A stretch of DNA of 64,000 nucleotides from NCBI GenBank assembly GCA_022561875.1, contig JADFQJ010000013.1, positions 1 through 64,000 on the forward strand, in the 5' to 3' direction. Under the pieces are notes generated by a model. It saw only the letters and a program-made list of their open reading frames with translations, was not told where the DNA came from and made no database searches. Source of the stretch: Bacteroidota bacterium. GTDB lineage: Bacteria; Bacteroidota; Bacteroidia; Bacteroidales; VadinHA17. Shown here one piece after another: positions 54,835 to 62,909 of this stretch; position 1 is the stretch's first letter, and each line of letters begins with the position of its first letter. The translations under genes and the position numbers were made by a program.

Positions 54835-54961
54835 GAAGCAGGTAGTAAATAGCAGGTAGTAAGAGGTGAGCGAAGAGCGAAGAAACGGTAATGAGGTGAT
54901 GAGATGATGAGGCGAAACTCATAATTCATAACCCTCTGCCTTCTGCCTTCTGCCTTTTACC
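54823..54961. repeat. Composite heptamer and octamer tandem repeats filling the gap
   Basis: From 54823 nine heptamers read GGTAAGA, AGTAAGA, AGCAGGT, AGTAAAT, AGCAGGT, AGTAAGA, GGTGAGC, GAAGAGC and GAAGAAA. From 54889 the octamers TAATGAGG, TGATGAGA and TGATGAGG follow. From 54934 the heptamers CTCTGCC, TTCTGCC, TTCTGCC and TTTTACC follow. The array overlaps the last codons and stop of the glycosyltransferase gene. Confidence 0.8.
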
Positions 54962-54968
54962 TTTTTTC

Positions 54969-56093
54969 TTACATCATTAATTCAGATATGATGTTATCCG
55001 CTATTAATTTCCCCTGGTTGGTAAGTACGAGATTGTCTTCTTTTTTTTCAATCATTCCATAATCGAAAAACCGTTTTGAAAGACCCAGGCAATAATCCAT
55101 TGCTTCTTTACTGTAATTTTCTTCAAGAAACTTAAGATCAATCCCCCACATTGTACGTAGTGATGTTAATATGTATTCATTATATTTTTTCCTGTTATCC
55201 AGGTATTCTTTTTCAAATGGTATCTTATTTTTACTAATCGCATCAATATATATTTTATTATCCGATACATTCCACCGGCGTATATTCCCGTTATATGAGT
55301 GGGCAGATGGTCCTAATCCAAGATATTTTACCTGCTTCCAGTAATTAGTGTTATGCTTTGAAAAAAAATCATCAAGGCAAAAATTTGAAATTTCATAATG
55401 AAGAAATTTATTTTCACCGGCTTTTTTTATTAAAATTCTAAACTGTTCAATACTAATTTCCTCGTCCGGCATTTTCATATTGCCCTCTTTTATTCGACGG
55501 GAAAACACTGTATCCGGCTCTAATGTGAGATGGTATGCAGAAATATGCTGGATATCCATTTTAAAAGCAATATCAAGATTATTTTCCCATGTTTCCAGGC
55601 TCATTCCAGGAATTCCATATATCAGGTCTATGCTGATATTTCGAAAACCAGTATTTTGACTATTGTACACAGCTTTTAGCCCTGTTTTACTTTGGTGCCT
55701 TCTGTTCATTAACTTCAGGTCACGATCAGAGAAGGACTGCACCCCAATGCTTAACCTGTTTACTTTAGTTTTCCTGAGTTTTGCTAAGTATTTTACTGTC
55801 AGGTCATCAGGATTAGCTTCAATAGTAATTTCAGCATTTTTTGAAATTTTAAAATTCCTGTACAAACCTTCAAATAATATCTCTGTTTCTTCATAACTAA
55901 GAACAGACGGGGTTCCTCCACCAAAATAAATTGTGTCAACCTGTTCAGTACCAAGAAATTCATTTTGCATCTCCATCTCCTTCACTAAAGCATTTATCAT
56001 TAGTGATTTATCCTCCAGGGATAATGATTTATGGAAATCACAATAGTGACATAATTTTTTACAAAAAGGAATATGTATGTAAATACCGGCCAT
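54969..56093 (-). CDS. hemW: Radical SAM family heme chaperone HemW
   Basis: This 374-residue protein has the radical-SAM cluster motif near its N-terminus: Cys11, Cys15 and Cys18 in IPFCKKLCHYCDF. The TIYFGGGTPSVLS segment and RLSIGVQSFSDRDLKLMNR follow, with the C-terminal HemW domain (LGLGPSAHSYNGNIRRWN). HemW is related to oxygen-independent coproporphyrinogen III oxidase (HemN) but inserts heme rather than decarboxylating. HemN has an extra N-terminal region that is absent here, so HemW is the better call. It is convergent with the glycosyltransferase gene and shares strand with the 1401-residue fusion upstream (105 bp). Confidence 0.92.
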   Translation of the reverse strand: MAGIYIHIPFCKKLCHYCDFHKSLSLEDKSLMINALVKEMEMQNEFLGTEQVDTIYFGGGTPSVLSYEETEILFEGLYRNFKISKNAEITIEANPDDLTVKYLAKLRKTKVNRLSIGVQSFSDRDLKLMNRRHQSKTGLKAVYNSQNTGFRNISIDLIYGIPGMSLETWENNLDIAFKMDIQHISAYHLTLEPDTVFSRRIKEGNMKMPDEEISIEQFRILIKKAGENKFLHYEISNFCLDDFFSKHNTNYWKQVKYLGLGPSAHSYNGNIRRWNVSDNKIYIDAISKNKIPFEKEYLDNRKKYNEYILTSLRTMWGIDLKFLEENYSKEAMDYCLGLSKRFFDYGMIEKKEDNLVLTNQGKLIADNIISELMM

Positions 56094-56197
56094 TGATATA
56101 AGATTATATGTTGAAAGTTAATAGTATATTGAAACTAATAATTCTTTTGATTTTTGCCACGATATTATATCTTCAAATCTTTGTATTTTCATGACTT

Positions 56198-59100
56198 TCA
56201 ACTTTTCTTCTCTTCCCTTTTATTTTTACAAACTTCCAGTATAGCCAACACGGCATTTGATACTGCCCTTGGTTCGGGCGGTAATGAATAAACATTTTTT
56301 TCATACTTACTGTTATACGGAGAAATATTCAGAGGTTTTCCATCAACTACCAGTGTGCTGCTTCCTCCGGGGTCAAATCCCATAGCTTTCTCTATTCCTT
56401 GCTCAATTAAAATTTCAGCCATATCAAGATGTGTCGCCCCGACCGATTCCCTGATCCTGCCATTTACTGCAAGAATATACATATTTCCGTTTTTATCCAA
56501 TCCGGCAGCAATTTTCGGTCCTCGCATATCGATGTAATCAATTCTTGCGGCTTGCGTTTTAATTGAATTTTTTGTTTTCCATCCTTCTATTTTCATGTCG
56601 ATACATGGTTTGTTTTCGCTAATCAGCAATGGGCCGGCTTCCACACCATGCATATATTTTTCCAGTCCTTTTATTTTTATGTTCAATTCCCTCCCTTTTT
56701 CTTTCATTACCCCGGGAATTAATCCTGCCGGAAATGAAAGAGTAAGTCCTACCGGGATTATTTTTACTTTTTCTCCTTTCTTTGTGTGAACAACATCCTT
56801 AATAATATTTCCCGCAAGCCGTATTATAACCCGTCCGTTTCCTGGAATATATTCTCTGTCAAAATTCAGGTCATAGTAGCATACCTTATTTCCCGGTGTT
56901 GTCATATTATATTGTTTTTCTGTAAAATCAATTATTTTGTCTTTACAGTTTATTTCCAAACCCTCTGAGCAATTTACCCTTCGTATATCAAGTTTTCCAT
57001 CCTTCTTCACCAGAAAAGCCGGTTTATTAAATAGCGGCGGGCATTTTATTATCCCATTTTTAATCAGAAGGCCCAGGGGTGAACCTATGTATGATTCCGA
57101 TAATCCAAGTTTTCCAACCAGTTCAGCATTTAAAATATATCCTCCATTCCATCCAACCCGTACTTTTTTCTTTACATTCTTTTCAAATTCCTTAATAAAA
57201 TCTGTCACTTTTTTCGGATGGTTTTTAGTTAGAACTGCAATAAAAGACCATTTTTTTCCCTGTAGGTTTGTTGCGATTCTTGCCAGCACACCGTTCCATG
57301 GATGTCCGTCATTATAAACACCTGTTAGATATGAATATTTAACCGTCTGTAATAAATCCTGCTTTTCACTTTTCAAATTATTCAAAACAAACCTCACCGG
57401 TGATCCGTTTTGTTCTGCATCTTTTTTTAATTCCTCAAGCACTTTTTCTTTTCCTTTTTTCTTGCATAAACTCTTAAACAGGTCTCCTTTAAGTTCTCTG
57501 CTAAAATCGTTTGCGGTTTGAATTGGGGTTGGATAAGCCAGCGTGGTGCGCATTCCCGCGGGTACAAATTGTATATACCCTGTTTCTTTGGGTATACCCA
57601 TTATGTTTGCAGTTATATCATCTCTGACTCTTCCTATATGAAAGCAGTCAATATCAAGAATATCTGTCATTACTACCGCGTTTCTGCGATTAGAAATTAT
57701 AAACCCTTTACCATTTTTAATTTGCCCAAGAATTTTCAATGCTTTTTCTCCCAATTGTGAAAAATGAATGCCCACACATAATTGTTTTGTTCTTATAATC
57801 CGTAAAATTCTTTTTTCATAAAGCAGTTTCAGTTCTCTGTCACCACTATTTTTAATATATTTTATTATCTCGTCCGCGTCGGCCCACTGTCTTACTGTTT
57901 TTTCCTGTGCAAAAAGGAAAACCGGTTCAATTTCTGCTTTATGCCCATTCAGTTTCTCTTTTGTGAGTTCTTCTTCAATTCTTAAGCTAAGTCTTGACCT
58001 TACAGATTGAAGAGCGAAGAATTCAAGTTCGTACATGATATGTTTTCCGGAAAAAATTCCAATAGGTACATTTGCATGCATTTTTTCCAGAAGTTCTTCC
58101 CTGTCGTCAATTGCAAGATACTTGCTTGAGGTTAGTTGTGAAAGAGCCAGGTTCCAGTCGGTAAAAAAATGAGAGCCTGTATCAACCCGGTAGATTGTTG
58201 TTGGCCGGATAATTTCATGGTAAATAAGATTTATCAGACCTGTTATTTCCTGTATTGTAAATTCCCGGTATACATAATGGTATTTGCTCCTGTGCCGGTA
58301 TGACATTGAATGGTCATGTCTTATTTCTATTTCACCTTCGTGATAGCGAAAAATGTTATCAACAGAGTTATAAAATTTTACTATTTTCTCTTCTTCAATA
58401 AACGCGTGATCCGGATTATCACTAATCAGATCTCTTGCAAACTTAAAGGCCATACCTCTTGTTTCCTGTTCCTCCACTCTGAAATAGCTGGGGTCAATCA
58501 GCGATTTCAATTTAAGCATAAATAACAGTCTTCCATATCCCGGTAAATAATGTCTTTTTTCAGTATTAATAATCTTTTCAATGCCTTTGTTATTATTATT
58601 TATCAAATCCCGGTATTTATTGAAGCCATCCTTTACTATTTTCATGTATGGGGCATTTGCTTTCAACTGATTGTATAACCTGAAGTTAATGTCTTTAATA
58701 TTTTGGTAAAGAGTTTTCAGGCTGTATCTTTTATCAACCGCATTTATATTCTGTTCGTGTTCATCACTAAAATTGTGAGGAAAAAAGACTCTTTCAAAAA
58801 TATTTTTAACATGTTCCTGATTAATATTCTTCCCGTCAAACTCAATTACTTTTAGTCTGTCTTCCTCGGGCAGATCCTCTCCTATTACATCTGAATAAAC
58901 ATTTTCGGGGTAATACCTGCTGCAAAATATTGGAACACCACAGGCTGCTGCTTCAATAATAGGCAAACCCCTTCCTTCGGTTTCGCTTGGGAGAAGAACA
59001 AGTGACGCAATATTATACAATTCCGGTATTCCTACAGGGTTTTTAAACCGTTTTAGGAATTTTTCTTTATCCAGTTCACTAAATAAAAATGCCAGGTAAA

Positions 59101-60403
59101 TTTTCTCCTGCAAATCTTTTTCAATTGATCGTAGTAAGTCTGAAAATTTCTGTAATATTTTGTTAAAATAGCTAAACTGGCCATCTGCTATGGGACCGGT
59201 TACCAGTAAAGTAAGTTTAAGATGTCTTGTTTCACGGAATTTTTCAATTATGTCTTTATTGTTAAGCATTTTATTGATTAGCCGAAACCCGGTTTCAATC
59301 CTTTTTCTGGCTATTATCCTTGTAGGCTGCAGAAAAATAATGTTTTCAGCAAGAAAATTTGTTGCTGCCTTTGTTTTGTTTCCAATAAGTATTGGTCTGG
59401 GATTACTCTGAATAACCAGTCTGTTTTCAATAACATCTTTTACCGAATAACCTATCAGTGTATTTTCATACCTGCTTAATATCTTCTCAAATTGGTAATA
59501 AGTATTGATCTTTATTCGTTTGCTTGGGTTTTTATACTCTTCCGTATCAACCGCTGTTCCTATCAAATCTATATTTGCCGGATTATGTCCGTTTTTTTCA
59601 ATAAGATGATCGCTTTGTCTTTGGTTAATATTTACGGAAAGCCATGATCTTGATTCCCAGGGGAATAATATTTCAATAATGCTAAAAAATTCACCAATAT
59701 GTGAGTTAGTGAAGAAAAAATCTCTTGGCCCTTTTTCCAGACTTTTCTCTCTTATATCTATCTCTCTGTTACCTCCCTCCCAATAAAAATCATGATTATT
59801 ACAAATTACCGGGATACCCATAATTTCCGACACCAGCACGTTTGCCAGGGTAAAAGATACATTGCCCGGGTTTGAACATATATTAACAATAAACAGTAAT
59901 TTAATGTTGTTTTTTTCTATGTACTTCCCCAGTTTTTCGGAAATTACAAGAACTTCCTTCCAAAATTTCAATATAAGATTGTTATATTCCCTGCTTCCTC
60001 TTTCCAGTTTGGTATGAAAAAAATCATTATACAAGGGCCAGCTATCAAAGCTTTTCGCTTCCTTTATCACATATATACTTGTTTTCGGATCAATAATTTT
60101 TGCTGCTTCCGGCTTAAATCCACCTCCGATATAATGTATTGGTATACCAGCTAAATTTTTTCTGTATAGTTTTGCATATTTTTCTATTTCAATGGTCACA
60201 CCATCAATCGAATAACTAAATGTTACAAATCCTATTCCTCCCTTTTTTAATTCATTCCTGAAATCATTGAAATCTTTGTTGTATTCAATTGTTGGAACTG
60301 AATTGTTTTCTTTTAGTTTATCTAAATACAAACCTAAGTCAAACCAGGTTTTTATTTTTTCCTGCCTTAAAGAATTCATCATTTCTGCAGCTGTTTTTTT
60401 CAT
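56198..60403 (-). CDS. Giant glycosyltransferase/phosphodiester glycosidase fusion
   Basis: This 1401-residue protein has no signal peptide and no clear membrane segment. Residues 1 to about 570 look like a GT-B/GT4 glycosyltransferase: CNNHDFYWEGGNREIDIREK, FLQPTRIIARKRIETGFRLI and the donor motif SETEGRGLPIIEAAACGVPI (about residue 483). Residues of about 570-1000 are an unrecognised region with FHIGRVRDDITANIMGIPKE and FVPAGMRTTLAYPTPIQTAN. From about 1030 to 1395 there is a phosphodiester glycosidase (NAGPA-like) domain: GWNGGYILNAELVGKLGL, ALKIN-type strands, and GFDPGGSSTLVVDGKPLN near 1344. Its GT part resembles the gene at 53545. The fusion could build and trim a phosphodiester-linked sugar; the function is unknown. 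Confidence 0.85.
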   Translation of the reverse strand: MKKTAAEMMNSLRQEKIKTWFDLGLYLDKLKENNSVPTIEYNKDFNDFRNELKKGGIGFVTFSYSIDGVTIEIEKYAKLYRKNLAGIPIHYIGGGFKPEAAKIIDPKTSIYVIKEAKSFDSWPLYNDFFHTKLERGSREYNNLILKFWKEVLVISEKLGKYIEKNNIKLLFIVNICSNPGNVSFTLANVLVSEIMGIPVICNNHDFYWEGGNREIDIREKSLEKGPRDFFFTNSHIGEFFSIIEILFPWESRSWLSVNINQRQSDHLIEKNGHNPANIDLIGTAVDTEEYKNPSKRIKINTYYQFEKILSRYENTLIGYSVKDVIENRLVIQSNPRPILIGNKTKAATNFLAENIIFLQPTRIIARKRIETGFRLINKMLNNKDIIEKFRETRHLKLTLLVTGPIADGQFSYFNKILQKFSDLLRSIEKDLQEKIYLAFLFSELDKEKFLKRFKNPVGIPELYNIASLVLLPSETEGRGLPIIEAAACGVPIFCSRYYPENVYSDVIGEDLPEEDRLKVIEFDGKNINQEHVKNIFERVFFPHNFSDEHEQNINAVDKRYSLKTLYQNIKDINFRLYNQLKANAPYMKIVKDGFNKYRDLINNNNKGIEKIINTEKRHYLPGYGRLLFMLKLKSLIDPSYFRVEEQETRGMAFKFARDLISDNPDHAFIEEEKIVKFYNSVDNIFRYHEGEIEIRHDHSMSYRHRSKYHYVYREFTIQEITGLINLIYHEIIRPTTIYRVDTGSHFFTDWNLALSQLTSSKYLAIDDREELLEKMHANVPIGIFSGKHIMYELEFFALQSVRSRLSLRIEEELTKEKLNGHKAEIEPVFLFAQEKTVRQWADADEIIKYIKNSGDRELKLLYEKRILRIIRTKQLCVGIHFSQLGEKALKILGQIKNGKGFIISNRRNAVVMTDILDIDCFHIGRVRDDITANIMGIPKETGYIQFVPAGMRTTLAYPTPIQTANDFSRELKGDLFKSLCKKKGKEKVLEELKKDAEQNGSPVRFVLNNLKSEKQDLLQTVKYSYLTGVYNDGHPWNGVLARIATNLQGKKWSFIAVLTKNHPKKVTDFIKEFEKNVKKKVRVGWNGGYILNAELVGKLGLSESYIGSPLGLLIKNGIIKCPPLFNKPAFLVKKDGKLDIRRVNCSEGLEINCKDKIIDFTEKQYNMTTPGNKVCYYDLNFDREYIPGNGRVIIRLAGNIIKDVVHTKKGEKVKIIPVGLTLSFPAGLIPGVMKEKGRELNIKIKGLEKYMHGVEAGPLLISENKPCIDMKIEGWKTKNSIKTQAARIDYIDMRGPKIAAGLDKNGNMYILAVNGRIRESVGATHLDMAEILIEQGIEKAMGFDPGGSSTLVVDGKPLNISPYNSKYEKNVYSLPPEPRAVSNAVLAILEVCKNKREEKKS

Positions 60404-60521
60404 ATAATTATATATTTACATATTCCTTCTTTTCTAAATTCTAATGATAATTTATTAAGCAATATAATATGTTACTAAAAATAAGAAATTATTAGCTAAT
60501 AATTTCTTTTGTTTGTTTTTT

Positions 60522-60529
60522 TAGCTTTG
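60522..60529 (+). promoter_or_regulatory. Candidate -7 box for the VanZ-like gene
   Basis: TAGCTTTG matches TAnnTTTG, 34 bp before the ATG at 60564. A matching -33 box is not evident. Confidence 0.3.
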
Positions 60530-60563
60530 TATTGTTTTTTTATTCTTATAATTTTTCTGTTAA

Positions 60564-60959
60564 ATGTTCATAAAATACTTCTGGCCGCCTATTGTATGGG
60601 GAATTTTCATTTTCATTATGAGTTCATTCCCGGGAGATGATATTCCCAGAACATTTTTATTAAATATCCCGTTTTTTGATAAAATCATCCACTTTTTTTT
60701 CTATTTTTTGCTGGTCATACTTATTTTACATGCCAATTTGAAAAATAATAGATTTCTTGTCTTCCGAAGTAAACACGAAAGCGTATTAAACAGCAGACAT
60801 TTTCTTTCTGCTTTTTTTCTTTCTTTCTTCTATGGGGTTTTACTGGAGGTTTTGCAGTATTTTGTATTTGTAATGCGAAGTGCTGATTTTTTGGATATTT
60901 CAGCTAATGCCGCCGGTTCTTTTGTTGGATTGGTGGTCTTTTATGTTTTTTGTGATTGA
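60564..60959 (+). CDS. VanZ-family membrane protein
   Basis: This 131-residue protein has the VanZ pattern: a first helix with WPPIVWGIFIFIMSSFPGD, then PFFDKIIHFFFYFLLVILIL with the conserved Asp-Lys-x-x-H, then FFYGVLLEVLQYFVFVMRSA with the conserved Glu, and ADFLDISANAAGSFVGLVVF. Four membrane helices are predicted. VanZ proteins can raise teicoplanin resistance, but most chromosomal members have no known drug role. It is a single gene between the fusion (divergent) and rpiB (convergent). Confidence 0.88.
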   Translation: MFIKYFWPPIVWGIFIFIMSSFPGDDIPRTFLLNIPFFDKIIHFFFYFLLVILILHANLKNNRFLVFRSKHESVLNSRHFLSAFFLSFFYGVLLEVLQYFVFVMRSADFLDISANAAGSFVGLVVFYVFCD

Positions 60960-61021
60960 TAATATTCTTTCTTTATTATTTTCAGAAACAATTTTTTTAA
61001 ACATCTATAATTACTTCTTAA

Positions 61022-61468
61022 TTATATACTTTTTACAGGTATTTTTTTAATTCTCCTTTCATGTCTTCCTCCATCGAACCGAGTATTCAGAAATACTTTA
61101 ATTATGGCAATTGCCTGAGCATAATTAATAAATCTTCCCGGAAGAGCACAAATATTTGCATTGTTGTGTGATCTTACCAGTTTCGCTATTTCAATATTCC
61201 AACACAGAGCTGATCTTATTCCCGGGTATTTATTAGCAACCATATTTATTCCATTTCCGCTACCACAAATAGTTATTCCATAATCATATTTTTTATTTTC
61301 CACATGTCTTACCATAGGATGTGCATAATCGGGATAATCAACACTTTCATCAGAGTCAGTACCAAAGTCTTTTATCTTATATCCCTCTTTTATAAGATAT
61401 TTTACAAGGGTTTCTTTTATTGAATATCCTGCATGATCACAAACAATAGCTATACTTATATTTTTCAT
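61022..61468 (-). CDS. rpiB: Ribose 5-phosphate isomerase B
   Basis: This 148-residue enzyme interconverts ribose 5-phosphate and ribulose 5-phosphate in the pentose phosphate pathway. The DHAGYSIKETL start (residues of about 11-21), the active-site Cys in ICGSGNGINM, His in RSHNNANI and the closing TRFDGGRHERRIKKI match RpiB/LacAB proteins. Related LacA/B galactose-6-phosphate isomerases share these motifs, but the single subunit and full motif set favour RpiB. It stands alone and faces the VanZ gene. Confidence 0.94.
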   Translation of the reverse strand: MKNISIAIVCDHAGYSIKETLVKYLIKEGYKIKDFGTDSDESVDYPDYAHPMVRHVENKKYDYGITICGSGNGINMVANKYPGIRSALCWNIEIAKLVRSHNNANICALPGRFINYAQAIAIIKVFLNTRFDGGRHERRIKKIPVKSI

Positions 61469-61885
61469 TATCTTTCTACATTAATTGGTACTTTGATAAA
61501 GTTAACAATATTCTGTTCATCATTTGTTTAATAAACAAAATAAATTATTGATAACTAACTATAAATATTCTTAAAAAGTTTTTGCTTAAAAAAAATAATA
61601 TAGTATCAAAAATAAAATATAAAAAAATAACACCATAAAATGAACAAAATTTTTAAACTTTACAACAAATATTTTTCATCTGATAACTATATTTTTCCTT
61701 TTAACAATTGTTAATTTTTCTAATAAAGCATTGAATTTAAACCTTTGTTTTTTTGTAATATTGTTAAAATTTTGTTATTATATTCTTAATATCAAAAAAC
61801 ACAATTATTGTACATGTTTTTTTTAACATAATTAACAGAATATTATTAACATCATTTAATAATAAATTATATAAATAATAATAAT
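61469..61885. other. Extremely AT-rich gap upstream of nadA
   Basis: These 417 bases are nearly all A and T with long runs of each; no gene, hairpin or named repeat could be supported. It is the divergent promoter region of rpiB and nadA. No NiaR- or NadR-like operator was recognised. Confidence 0.6.
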
Positions 61886-62884
61886 ATGTATGTTTATAAA
61901 TATAGTATTGAAGAAAAAGGGTTTGTTGATGAAAAAATTGATAAATCTATTAATATCAGAGATGAAATTAAAAAAATAAAAAAAAATAAAAATGCAATTA
62001 TTCTCGCTCATTATTATCAAAATGGTGAAGTACAGGATATTGCAGATTTTGTTGGAGATAGTTTGGCTTTATCACAAAAAGCAGCAAAAACAGATGCGGA
62101 TATAATTGTCCTTGCAGGCGTACATTTTATGGCTGAAACAGCAAAAATATTATCGCCATATAAAAAGATATTATTACCTGATTTAAATGCAGGTTGTTCA
62201 TTGGCTGAATCTTGTCCTGCGGATGAATTTGCTGAGTTTATTAAAAAACATCCTGAGCATACAATTATATCGTATGTTAATACAACTACAGAAATTAAGG
62301 CTTTAACGGATATAGCATGTACTTCATCAAATATTTTTAAGATAATAGAGTCATTACCTCCTGAAGAAAAAATAATATTTGCACCTGACAAAAACCTTGG
62401 TAATTATATAAAAAGCAAAACGGGAAGGGAAATGGTTATATGGAACGGAGCTTGTCATGTACATGAAGAATTTTCTTTAGAAGGCATACTTGAATTAAAA
62501 AAAGAGCATACGAAAGCGAAAATAATTGCACATCCTGAATGTGAAAAACCAATATTATTGGTAGCTGATCATATAGGATCAACGTCATCCTTATTAAATT
62601 ATACTGTTGAAGATAATTCTAAAGAATATATTGTTGTTACTGAACCAGGAATTATACACCAGATGATTAAGAAAAACCCCGAAAAATTATTTTTAGTTGC
62701 TCCTCCAAAAGATTCAACTTGCGGATGTAATGATTGTAATTTTATGAAACTCATTACAGTGGAGAAAATTTATAATACTCTGAAGTATGAAATGCCGGAA
62801 ATAAAAATAGATGAAAAAATTAGAAAAAAAGCTGAGAAAAGTATAATAAGAATGATGGAAATAAGTGAAAAATTAGGATTATAA
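61886..62884 (+). CDS. nadA: Quinolinate synthase
   Basis: This 332-residue enzyme condenses iminoaspartate with dihydroxyacetone phosphate to quinolinate in NAD synthesis and carries a 4Fe-4S cluster. Visible motifs are AIILAHYYQNGEVQDIADFV, GVHFMAETAKIL, DLNAGCSLAESCPADEF, and the cluster cysteine regions GCSLAES and CGCNDCNFMKL near the C-terminus. Codon choice is strongly AT-biased (many AAA, AAT, ATA). The start is the first ATG after the AT-rich gap; about 25 residues precede the conserved core. nadB and nadC are not in the window, and the next gene (YwqK-like) is not obviously related. Confidence 0.94.
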   Translation: MYVYKYSIEEKGFVDEKIDKSINIRDEIKKIKKNKNAIILAHYYQNGEVQDIADFVGDSLALSQKAAKTDADIIVLAGVHFMAETAKILSPYKKILLPDLNAGCSLAESCPADEFAEFIKKHPEHTIISYVNTTTEIKALTDIACTSSNIFKIIESLPPEEKIIFAPDKNLGNYIKSKTGREMVIWNGACHVHEEFSLEGILELKKEHTKAKIIAHPECEKPILLVADHIGSTSSLLNYTVEDNSKEYIVVTEPGIIHQMIKKNPEKLFLVAPPKDSTCGCNDCNFMKLITVEKIYNTLKYEMPEIKIDEKIRKKAEKSIIRMMEISEKLGL

Positions 62885-62892
62885 CTGTTATT

Positions 62893-62902
62893 ATTAATAA
62901 CG
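62893..62902 (+). promoter_or_regulatory. TTAATAACGT motif before the YwqK-like gene
   Basis: This ten-base motif is the core of the direct repeat at 44563-44587 and lies eight bases before the ATG at 62910. It could be a shared operator or chance in AT-rich DNA. Confidence 0.25.
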
Positions 62903-62909
62903 TAAAAAG

